From: Reyranella sp.
GTDB lineage: Bacteria; Pseudomonadota; Alphaproteobacteria; Reyranellales; Reyranellaceae
Length of the DNA stretch: 6,680 bases
Reading direction: 5' to 3'
Assembly: GCA_016780605.1 (NCBI GenBank)
Contig: JADHLS010000295.1
Location: forward strand, 1 to 6,680
Positions 1-5,743 of this stretch are shown one piece after another. A model generated the notes under the pieces. The model did not search any database, was not told the DNA's origin, and saw nothing but the letters and a program-made list of their open reading frames with translations. Both the position numbers and the translations under genes were made by a program. Each line of letters begins with the position of its first letter. Position 1 is the stretch's first letter.

Positions 1-1555
1 TATCGGTGCTCGGCGATTTCGTAGCGAGCAGGCCAAAGGTACCGAGCAGCATGCCGGCGTCCAGAAGCGACTGCCGGTCACCGAGGCTCCTGCCGACGAG
101 CACCCGCTCGACGAGTTCGTCGTCGCTAACGGTCGCGATGGTGCCGTCCTTCAGCCAAGCTTGGCCGAGAAGAAGAGCCATTTTGGGGTAGCCTGACGAG
201 AATTTGACGAGGCGGCGCTGGTCGTCGCTTTGCAGATTGGTCGCGGCCTGCTTCAGGATCGCTTCGACCACGTTGGCATCTGCCGGATCGAGGCGCAGGG
301 TGTCGGACGGCAGATTGCCCGCCGGCAGTTCGGGGGCGATGGTGACGAGCGACAGGCGGCTACTCGATCGCTTGACGATGGCAGCAAGGTCGCTATGCGT
401 GTCCGTCGCGCACTGGTCGACGACAACGATCGCGCGGATGGAGCTGTCGGCGAGATTTTGCACGGTCGACTTCACCGCCGTCGGGCCTGCTTCGGACTCG
501 ACGGCATAGAGCACAAGGTCGCTCAAGAGCTGCCCAGCCGCCTCTTCCTCTTCGGTCGGGCCGAGCGCTTCGAGTGTGAGGCGGGACTTGCCGATACCGG
601 ACGGCCCGACGATGCGTGCCACGCCCCGCAACGGCGTCACGAGTTGCCGTAACTTCGTGCGGAATGGATCGAGGCGGGGATCAGGCACCCAGGGCGAGCC
701 GTCGTGATCCGAGCGGCCGGCCCAATGCGCCCAACCCCTAAACCATCCCGCGAGGCCCGGCTGCGTTTGTTCGAGAACCCAGGTCGCGACGGGCGGGCTC
801 GCGTTCGCCCAGTCGGCGATTTGGGAGGCGTCGCGGAACTGGACCCTGGTGGCGTCCGCGCTGATGCTGTGCTCGGCCAGGGTTTGAAGGATCTGGTCGG
901 TGCGTTTCTTGATTTGCTGGCGCGTATAAGGCCGCGTGCAGAGCACGACATAGGCGCCGTTGGCCGCGAGAGCCGCGCGGACCATGGGCTTAATGTCGCT
1001 CTCCTTCGTCAGTATCTCATTGCCGGCCTCTTTCGGTCCGATGTCCGTTGCCTTGAGCTGAAACTGCGTCAGGCGCGCCGGGAGGAAGGGCGTCCGCTCC
1101 GGGCCGCCCTGCCATTCGATGCGCGCATCTTCCTCACCGTCCGGTGCGGTGATGGTCGATGACACATGAATCCCGTCCTTCGGCAGGACATGGGTCTGGG
1201 CCTCGGCCGCGAGCAGGCGTCTGGTGAGGGCGACGAGCTTGCGGTCGCTCAAGGCCGCGATGTGGTCGCTGGTGACATGGAAGGGCTTGGCTTCGTCGTT
1301 GGCGATCGGCGTCATCTTGCGGCCCGCAAGGGTCGACAGCGTCGAGGGGTCGGCCTCCAAGAGGCGCAGCAATTTGGCGACGGACGCCGCCGGCTTGATC
1401 GTGCCGTTCTCGTACTTCGTAAAGGCGCGAGGCCCGCCGCCCAAGAGTTCTCCTGCCTCGACTTGCGAGAGGCCGAGCGCCTCGCGGATGCGACGGATAT
1501 CATCGGGACTAAGATCGGAGGAGGGGGTTGGGTTCCTGTTTGACTTACTGACCAT
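1..1555 (-). CDS. HTH (MqsA-like) - PD-(D/E)XK-like nuclease - STAND NTPase fusion, C-terminus outside window
   Basis: An uninterrupted minus-strand reading frame runs from ATG at 1555 to the left edge, giving 518 residues with no stop. AAGGAA at 1561-1566 is a good ribosome site, 5 bases before the ATG. Residues 17-70 form an XRE-type helix-turn-helix that resembles the DNA-binding half of MqsA/YgiT antitoxins (LGLSQVEAGELLGGG, then FTKYENGTIKP). Residues 93-265 look like a PD-(D/E)XK nuclease fold of the Mrr/Cap4 sort, with D139 and D143 before a strand carrying Q166-L167-K168. A P-loop NTPase follows: Walker A GPSGIGKS at 317-324, Walker B VVVD ending at D380, a sensor-like strand SRLSLVTIAPE near 399-409, and G455-Y-P457 matching the GxP motif of STAND ATPases. 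In Avs-type immune proteins this order means nuclease effector, NTPase switch and C-terminal sensor; the sensor would lie off the window. The function in phage defence is inferred. A regulator with an unrelated ATPase domain is the alternative. Confidence 0.85.
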   Translation of the reverse strand, partial: MVSKSNRNPTPSSDLSPDDIRRIREALGLSQVEAGELLGGGPRAFTKYENGTIKPAASVAKLLRLLEADPSTLSTLAGRKMTPIANDEAKPFHVTSDHIAALSDRKLVALTRRLLAAEAQTHVLPKDGIHVSSTITAPDGEEDARIEWQGGPERTPFLPARLTQFQLKATDIGPKEAGNEILTKESDIKPMVRAALAANGAYVVLCTRPYTRQQIKKRTDQILQTLAEHSISADATRVQFRDASQIADWANASPPVATWVLEQTQPGLAGWFRGWAHWAGRSDHDGSPWVPDPRLDPFRTKLRQLVTPLRGVARIVGPSGIGKSRLTLEALGPTEEEEAAGQLLSDLVLYAVESEAGPTAVKSTVQNLADSSIRAIVVVDQCATDTHSDLAAIVKRSSSRLSLVTIAPELPAGNLPSDTLRLDPADANVVEAILKQAATNLQSDDQRRLVKFSSGYPKMALLLGQAWLKDGTIATVSDDELVERVLVGRSLGDRQSLLDAGMLLGTFGLLATKSPSTD

Positions 1556-1561
1556 TATGGT
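1551..1561. promoter_or_regulatory. Candidate operator, copy 1 (over the start codon)
   Basis: The plus strand reads ACCATTATGGT: 5-bp arms ACCAT and ATGGT around one central base. It covers the start codon of the HTH-nuclease-STAND gene and differs at one base from copy 2, 29 bases upstream of it. MqsA-type antitoxins bind palindromes with a similar layout (half-sites near AACCT/AGGTT) in their own promoters, so autoregulation by the N-terminal helix-turn-helix is a reasonable inference. It is not shown. Confidence 0.4.
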
Positions 1562-1579
1562 TCCTTAATTCCCATCTAC

Positions 1580-1590
1580 ACCAATATGGT
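1580..1590. promoter_or_regulatory. Candidate operator, copy 2 (over the putative -10)
   Basis: The plus strand reads ACCAATATGGT: 4-bp arms ACCA and TGGT around a 3-base centre. It matches copy 1 at 10 of 11 positions. It coincides with the only plausible -10 element for the minus-strand gene, so a protein bound here would block initiation. Confidence 0.4.
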
Positions 1591-1610
1591 CACTTTATAT
1601 GAATTTACAA
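1583..1610 (-). promoter_or_regulatory. Possible promoter of the HTH-nuclease-STAND gene
   Basis: On the minus strand TTGTAA (1610-1605) is followed after 16 bases by CATATT (1588-1583), a moderate match to -35/-10 consensus in a locally AT-rich stretch. The -10 overlaps operator copy 2. Alternative spacings give ATATTG or TATTGG as the -10, so the exact element is uncertain. Confidence 0.3.
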
Positions 1611-2072
1611 GAGGGTACCCGCTTTTCGCTGCGCGCCGCCCAAGGCAGCCTCCGGGTCCCGCATCCGCCGCGCCATTTCGGTTTGAACAACCCGCTAATC
1701 GTCGACGATGTGTTGCTGGCCGTTTCGCGGGGGCACCCGACTCGAATGTTCGTTCGCCGTGTCGCTCGCCGCAGCACTGAACGCGCTCGGCAGGCGGTTC
1801 GACGTCCGGGCCGTCTGAATCTTGCTGAGACGAAAATGCAAACGAAGCGCGGGCCGCTCGCGACTGTAAGGGTCGTAGTCCTGATTGCAGCGCTCTATCG
1901 ATCCCTAAACTTCAACCATCTGAATTTGAATGAGTGTTTGAGAGACCCGATGGCATACCCTAGCGTCGAGTTACGTCGTGATTTCGAGGACAATGCCACC
2001 GGTACAAATTCTCGGAGCGCATCCCGCAGCTCGCTGTTGGTCATACCGATTGTATCAATCGTCTCAAATTAG
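1599..2072 (+). CDS. Doubtful hypothetical ORF, 157 residues
   Basis: The frame is open from ATG 1599 to TAG 2072 and diverges from the STAND gene. I do not recognise it. No Shine-Dalgarno sequence precedes the ATG. Third positions are GC-rich up to about codon 80 and much less so afterwards, so codon use changes part-way. The product is arginine-rich, with one short hydrophobic stretch (VRVVVLIAAL, near residue 90) and no clear domain. In DNA of this base composition such frames occur by chance; it is more likely non-coding or a relic than an active gene. If real, it would share its start region with the operator copies. Confidence 0.15.
   Translation: MNLQEGTRFSLRAAQGSLRVPHPPRHFGLNNPLIVDDVLLAVSRGHPTRMFVRRVARRSTERARQAVRRPGRLNLAETKMQTKRGPLATVRVVVLIAALYRSLNFNHLNLNECLRDPMAYPSVELRRDFEDNATGTNSRSASRSSLLVIPIVSIVSN
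2047..2061. promoter_or_regulatory. Inverted repeat just upstream of the ku promoter
   Basis: CGATTGTATCAATCG has 6-bp arms (CGATTG and CAATCG) around TAT. It ends 8 bases before the proposed ku -35. Its position suits an activator or repressor site, but a palindrome of this size is expected by chance a few times in a window of this length. No regulator is assigned. Confidence 0.2.
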
Positions 2073-2098
2073 ACCTGTCAGCCCCTCTGAAGTAAAAT
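2070..2098 (+). promoter_or_regulatory. Probable sigma-70-type promoter of ku
   Basis: TAGACC (2070-2075) and TAAAAT (2093-2098) are separated by 17 bases and match the -35 and -10 consensus at 4 and 5 of 6 positions. Transcription would start near 2105, leaving a leader of about 24 bases before the ku ATG. The ribosome site GGAG (2118-2121) lies 7 bases before that ATG. Confidence 0.45.
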
Positions 2099-2128
2099 CC
2101 CGCCACCCCCGCATCCCGGAGTCAGTCG

Positions 2129-3031
2129 ATGGCGCGTTCCTCGTGGAAGGGCTACCTCAAGCTGTCGTTGGTCTCGTGCGCCGTCGCGCTCTACAACGCC
2201 TCGTCGGCGTCGGAGCGCGTGTCGTTCAACACGCTGAACCGCAAGACCGGCAACCGGCTGAAGCAGAACATGGTCGACAGCGTCACCGGCGAGCCGGTCG
2301 ACACGGCCGATCGCGTGAAGGGCTATCAGGTCTCCAAGGGCCAGTACGTTATGGTCGAGGATGAGGAGATCGAGGCGCTCAAGCTCGAGAGCACCAAGAC
2401 GATCGAGATCGAGACCTTCGTGCCCGCGGCCGAGATCGACGAGATCTATCTCGACAGCCCCTACTATCTGGCGCCCGACGACAAGGTCGCCGAGGAGGCG
2501 TTCGCCGTCATCCGCGAGGCCATGACCAGGAAGAAGATGGTGGGCATCGGCCGCATCGTGCTGGCCAGGCGCGAGCGCATGCTGATGCTGCAGCCGCGCG
2601 ACAAGGGCATGCTGGCCACCACCCTGCGCTATCCCTACGAGGTGCGCGCCGGCTCCGAGATCTTCGACGAGATCAGCGACGTCAAGCTGCCGGGCGAGAT
2701 GCTCGACATCGCCCAGGAGATCATCAACCGCATGTCGGGCCACTTCGAGCCCGAGACCTTCACCGACCGCTACGAGGAGGCCGTCGTCTCCATGCTGAAG
2801 GCCAAGCAGGCGGGCCAGACCTTCACCGTGCCCGAGCCCAGCCAGCCGGCCAACGTCGTCAACATCATGGACGCGCTGAAGAAGAGCCTCGAGGCGGCGG
2901 GCGGCGAGGGCGCGCTGCGCCGGCCGCGCGCGCCCAGCAAGAAGGCGGAGGCGCCTGCGGCCAAGGAGAAGGAGACGGCACGCAAGCCCGTCGCGAAGAA
3001 ACCGGCGGCCCGCAAGGCGGCGCGCGGCTAG
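2129..3031 (+). CDS. ku: Non-homologous end-joining protein Ku
   Basis: Bacterial Ku forms a homodimeric ring that binds broken double-strand DNA ends and recruits the ligase LigD for end joining. The 300-residue product shows the Ku core from about residue 6 to 200: SSWKGYLKLSLVSCAVALYN at the start, then VSFNTLNRKTGNRLKQ, VKGYQVSKGQYVMVEDEEIE and LRYPYEVR. Bacterial Ku proteins are usually about 260-320 residues. Residues 230-250 resemble the conserved minimal C-terminus, and residues 250-300 form an extended tail rich in Lys, Ala, Pro and Arg, of the kind thought to help DNA contact in some bacterial Kus. The ATG at 2129 is supported by GGAG 7 bases upstream and by the core beginning right after it. 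The next gene starts 10 bases after the stop, so the two are probably co-transcribed. No LigD gene is visible in the window. Confidence 0.96.
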   Translation: MARSSWKGYLKLSLVSCAVALYNASSASERVSFNTLNRKTGNRLKQNMVDSVTGEPVDTADRVKGYQVSKGQYVMVEDEEIEALKLESTKTIEIETFVPAAEIDEIYLDSPYYLAPDDKVAEEAFAVIREAMTRKKMVGIGRIVLARRERMLMLQPRDKGMLATTLRYPYEVRAGSEIFDEISDVKLPGEMLDIAQEIINRMSGHFEPETFTDRYEEAVVSMLKAKQAGQTFTVPEPSQPANVVNIMDALKKSLEAAGGEGALRRPRAPSKKAEAPAAKEKETARKPVAKKPAARKAARG

Positions 3032-3041
3032 CGAGACGGAC

Positions 3042-4139
3042 TTGCCTCTCGCCGGCCAGACGCTCTTCCTCGTCGGCCGCATCCAGGGATTGACGCGGCG
3101 GCGCCTCGACACGCTTGTGCGCGTACGCGAGGCCAAGCTCGCGACGCGGCCGGGCCGCACCATCACCGTCATTGCGTTTGGCCACTCAGCGGTCGACCGT
3201 GCGCTCGACGACGGTCGCGTCGCCCTGCCGCCGGGCCTGCCGGCGACGGCCGCGCTGATCAGCGAGAACGTGCTGCGCCGCCAGCTCGGCCTGCTGCCGC
3301 CGCCGGCCGAGGTCGACCGCAGCATGGGGCGGGCCGAGATCGAACGGCTGTCGGGCCTCTCGCCCAACCTCCTCTCCTGCCTGGTGCTGTTCGACGTGCT
3401 GGAGCCGGTCGACGAGCGCTATGCCTGGAGCGACCTCGTCGCCGCGCGCGAGGCGGCGCGGCTGCTGAAGCGCGGTGTGCCCATCGGCAACGTGCTGGAA
3501 GCTTCGGTGGCGCTGCGGCGGCGCGGCGGCACGCTGGCCGAGGCGCGCCTGGCCGAGGGGCCGACCGGCGAGCTTCTGCGCGAGGTCGGCGGGCAGCTGG
3601 CCGAGCTCTCGGGTCAGTTGACCATGTTCGGCGGCCAGCAGAAGCCGCGCAGCATCGACGATCTGTTGGCCGAGGCCGAGGAGGCCGAAGCCGAGGGCGA
3701 CCACGCCACGGCCGAGAGCCTCTACACCACGGCGATGCGCGCCGACACCGCCGACCCGGTGCTGCCGTTCAACCTCGGCAACGTCTTCCAGGCGCAGGGG
3801 CGCGGGCCGGAGGCCAAGGTGGCGTGGCAGATCGCGGTGGCGCGCGATCCGGCGTTTGCCGAGGCCTGGTACAACCTCGCACTGGCGGCCGAGGACGAGC
3901 AGCAGATGGACCTCGCCATCGCCGAGTACCGGCGGGCGGTGAAGGCGCAGCCCGACTGGGGCGACGCGCACTTCAACCTGGCGCTGCTGCTGACCAAGGT
4001 CGAGCGCTGCGAGGAGGCGCTGGCGGCGTGGCAGCGGTTTCTCGAGGTCGAGCCGATGGGCAAGCATGCGGCGACGGCGCAGAAGGCGATCGCGCTCTGC
4101 CGGATGAAGATCCAGCAGGACAAGAAGCAGACGGGGTAG
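3042..4139 (+). CDS. BRCT-like / MerR-like HTH / TPR-repeat protein, next to ku
   Basis: This 365-residue protein has three visible parts. Residues 2-50 (LAGQTLFLVGRIQGLTRRRL and on) look like the start of a BRCT domain, comparable to the LxGxxxxxTGxxxxxxR pattern of ligase BRCTs. Residues 97-163 resemble a MerR-type winged helix-turn-helix (GRAEIERLSGLSP, YAWSDLVAAREAARLLKRG, then LRRRGG). Residues 206-341 contain four 34-residue TPR units, the clearest being EAWYNLALAAEDEQQMDLAIAEYRRAV and DAHFNLALLLTKVERCEEAL. There is no signal peptide or membrane segment, so it should be cytoplasmic. The start is TTG at 3042, because the BRCT-like segment begins at once after it and no in-frame ATG or GTG lies nearby; the ribosome site is weak (GAGACGGA just ahead). 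Its place 10 bases after ku suggests an accessory or regulatory role in double-strand-break repair. That role is inferred; the TPR part is certain, the MerR part probable, the BRCT part tentative. Confidence 0.88.
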   Translation: MPLAGQTLFLVGRIQGLTRRRLDTLVRVREAKLATRPGRTITVIAFGHSAVDRALDDGRVALPPGLPATAALISENVLRRQLGLLPPPAEVDRSMGRAEIERLSGLSPNLLSCLVLFDVLEPVDERYAWSDLVAAREAARLLKRGVPIGNVLEASVALRRRGGTLAEARLAEGPTGELLREVGGQLAELSGQLTMFGGQQKPRSIDDLLAEAEEAEAEGDHATAESLYTTAMRADTADPVLPFNLGNVFQAQGRGPEAKVAWQIAVARDPAFAEAWYNLALAAEDEQQMDLAIAEYRRAVKAQPDWGDAHFNLALLLTKVERCEEALAAWQRFLEVEPMGKHAATAQKAIALCRMKIQQDKKQTG

Positions 4140-4185
4140 TCTTTCTTGCCGGAGCGTGGACCTCCAAGGTCGCGGTAAACTGCGA

Positions 4186-4290
4186 CTGAGGCGTGTACTC
4201 ATAAACTGGGACTGTCGGCTTTCGAGGGAAACGCGGACATCCGGCCACAATCCCGCTATGTCGCCTTTTGACCCAAAGCGGACATTGGCC
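4186..4290. repeat. Probable dispersed intergenic repeat of the GCGGACAT type
   Basis: GCGGACAT occurs at 4233-4240 and again at 4278-4285, each followed by a GGCC run, with TTTTGACCCAAAGCGGACAT at 4266-4285. Read on the minus strand this gives VRFGSKGDIA and then PDVRVS, and a segment ending in MSTRL (GTGTACTCATAAAC on the plus strand). I recognise phrases like these from many short spurious proteins annotated in Bradyrhizobium and related genomes, which points to a widespread non-coding repeat. It sits in the 173-bp gap between two convergent genes. The outer limits are estimates. I see no hairpin followed by a T-run here, so no intrinsic terminator is called. Confidence 0.45.
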
Positions 4291-4312
4291 GAGTCGTATC
4301 CTCGCCGCTGGT

Positions 4313-5530
4313 TCAGTCGACTATCGCCTGATTGACCAGCGAGTTGATGATGAACCGATACTTTGCGCGCTGAGCTGCAGCCGGTGTACTGACCATCCAG
4401 ACGGCCACCAACTGCTCCCGTGGATCCGCCCACCAATACGTGCCGAATGCACCCGGCCACGAGAACTCGCCGACCGATCCCATTGTGCGGGCCACGCCAG
4501 GTATGGTTCGAACAGCTACCCCGAGGCCAAAAGCATAGTCGGTATGTACCGCGCTTCCACTACCAACTTGGTTCCGAATGTCTGGACCGAGGTGATTGGC
4601 CAACATGTACTCAACCGTTTTGCGACCAAGTATACGCGCGCTGCCACAAGCACCGCCGTCGAGCAACATCTGGGCGAACCGCAGATAGTCCGCGGTTGTC
4701 GAATGCACGCCGGTCCCGCCACAGTCGTACAGCCTTGTTTGCGTCGGCGAGGGTACGGATTGGGGCAACCCCGTTGTTGGATCGTTGGGCAAGGGCGCCG
4801 CGAAGCGTTCCAACTTGCCCGGTGGCACGATGTATCCGGTATCGACCATGCCGAGCGGATGCCACACATTCTCCTGCAGATATTGGCTAAGGGGTTTCGC
4901 CGTAATCGCTTCGATGACGAGCCCAAGCACGTCGAGTCCGAAGCCATATTCCCAAACCGTCCCTGGTTGGTACGGCAGAGGTAGAGAACTCAATAAGTCG
5001 AGAAACGCACTACCGGTGAGAGAGCTGGAAGCGGCGTCACTCGACAAGGGATACATTTTGTGAACCGCCGTGGTTCCGCTGCGACCATAGCTCAGGCTGG
5101 ACGTATGCCGAAACAGGTCCTGGATCGTAATCTTCCGTGCGGCGGGTACTGTTCCGACAATTTCTTCATTCTTCGCGTCGAGTACTACGACCTTCATGTC
5201 GGAAAACTCGGGGAAGTATTTTGCGAGGGGATCATCCATTAACAGCCGGCCCTGCTCGAAAAGTTGCAAGGCCGCGACGGCCACCATCGGTTTGGTCATG
5301 GACGCGATGCCAAAAATGGCATCTGTCGTCATCGGCAGGCCCGCAGCCTTGTCTCGGTGGCCAAACGCTTCGAAAAATACGAGTTTGCCGCGCCTTGCGA
5401 TGGCCACGACCGCGCCGGGTAGCTGATTGCCTTCAACCTCAGCGTTAACGAACTTGCGGATCTGCGAGAGCCGCTCGGACGACATTCCGACGTCCTCGGG
5501 TTTGACGCGTGGCATCAGGACTTGTTCCAT
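4313..5530 (-). CDS. Serine hydrolase, beta-lactamase / family VIII esterase type
   Basis: The product (405 residues from ATG 5530) belongs to the class C beta-lactamase-like fold that also includes family VIII carboxylesterases. Numbering from the TTG three codons earlier, the nucleophile motif S80-M-T-K83 lies in IASMTKPMVAVAALQLFEQG, the second catalytic element is Y198 in WEYGFGLDVLG, and W361-P-G363 (EFSWPGAFGTYWWADP) replaces the KTG box of true beta-lactamases, as in family VIII esterases. All three elements are intact. No signal peptide is evident, so it is probably cytoplasmic and an esterase or amidase of unknown substrate, not a resistance enzyme. I prefer ATG 5530 with GGAG 11 bases upstream; TTG at 5539 is only 2 bases from that GGAG. 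It is convergent with the TPR gene and lies downstream of the binding-protein gene on the same strand. Confidence 0.92.
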   Translation of the reverse strand: MEQVLMPRVKPEDVGMSSERLSQIRKFVNAEVEGNQLPGAVVAIARRGKLVFFEAFGHRDKAAGLPMTTDAIFGIASMTKPMVAVAALQLFEQGRLLMDDPLAKYFPEFSDMKVVVLDAKNEEIVGTVPAARKITIQDLFRHTSSLSYGRSGTTAVHKMYPLSSDAASSSLTGSAFLDLLSSLPLPYQPGTVWEYGFGLDVLGLVIEAITAKPLSQYLQENVWHPLGMVDTGYIVPPGKLERFAAPLPNDPTTGLPQSVPSPTQTRLYDCGGTGVHSTTADYLRFAQMLLDGGACGSARILGRKTVEYMLANHLGPDIRNQVGSGSAVHTDYAFGLGVAVRTIPGVARTMGSVGEFSWPGAFGTYWWADPREQLVAVWMVSTPAAAQRAKYRFIINSLVNQAIVD

Positions 5531-5743
5531 TGGATTCAAGGCTCCCCGAACGAAGAGTCAAAAGCGAAGCCGTCAGCGCAACCCTTAAGCGACGCAACTG
5601 ACCCAGAGTGCGTAACCAATGAAATCCGCTGCCAGAAGTGCTGCCAAACGCCTTGTCACGCGCTCGCCGGTCAAGAAGCCCCCCCCAACATCCGCTAGTC
5701 CCTTCGGCCTTATCGTGGTGCCCGCCCACCTTGCGACGCGTGA
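5531..5743. other. Gap between binding protein and hydrolase genes
   Basis: This 213-bp gap holds the cyclase remnant, the eight-base C run at 5679-5686 and the hydrolase ribosome site. A 100-residue minus-strand frame (5445-5747) crosses it, but it runs through the G run into an unrelated frame and overlaps the hydrolase start, so I do not call it as a gene. No clear promoter or terminator is visible. Confidence 0.5.
5585..5674 (-). pseudogene. Remnant of a class III adenylate cyclase N-terminus
   Basis: A minus-strand frame from TTG 5674 to TAA 5585 encodes 29 residues beginning TGERV and containing RRLAALLAADFIGYA. This closely matches the start of many rhizobial class III nucleotide cyclases (RRLAAILAADVVGYS), whose Asp in AAD is the first metal-binding residue. 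After GYA the similarity ends and the frame stops, so the catalytic domain is lost. Just upstream is a run of eight G (plus strand C, 5679-5686). Removing one G would join this piece to a frame starting at ATG 5747, which overlaps the stop of the binding-protein gene as ATGA. This looks like a gene once translationally coupled to it, then broken and deleted. The family match is by eye over about 20 residues. Confidence 0.5.

Larger units (their letters stand above)
1556..2128. other. 573-bp intergenic stretch without a convincing gene
   Basis: This lies between the minus-strand STAND gene and plus-strand ku. The end near 1556-1615 is AT-rich and holds the STAND gene's control sites; 2070-2128 holds the ku promoter and ribosome site. 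Between them I see no RNA gene, transposase or recognisable protein. Two weak frames exist. One is a plus-strand frame at 1599-2072 (listed separately). The other is a minus-strand 49-residue frame from ATG 2044 to TAG 1895 (begins MTNSELRDALREFVPVAL, rich in basic residues near its end), which has no ribosome site and no recognised relative. The first half of the plus frame (to about 1830) keeps mostly G or C in third positions, so it could be the remains of an old gene. Confidence 0.6.

Noticed and set aside
230..1162. Plus-strand frames opposite the STAND gene
   Set aside because: The minus-strand frame carries clear HTH, Walker A and Walker B motifs in one continuous reading; the plus-strand frames show none.
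1698..1709. Perfect 12-bp palindrome ATCGTCGACGAT
   Set aside because: One or two such palindromes are expected by chance in a window of this size, and nothing near it suggests a site.
2078..3367. Long minus-strand open frame opposite ku (429 residues)
   Set aside because: It is antisense to a clear Ku protein and its Leu/Arg/Gly/Ala-rich composition is typical of a shadow frame in GC-rich DNA.
4159..4185. Two small hairpins after the TPR gene (GACCT-CCA-AGGTC and TCGCGG-TAAA-CTGCGA) as a terminator
   Set aside because: The stems are short and no T-run follows on either strand.
3186..4460. Long minus-strand open frame opposite the TPR gene (424 residues)
   Set aside because: Its sequence mirrors the TPR gene on the other strand and runs through the intergenic repeat; no domain is recognisable.
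4313..5530. Hydrolase as an antibiotic-resistance beta-lactamase
   Set aside because: It has W-P-G in place of the KTG box and no signal peptide, which fits family VIII esterases.
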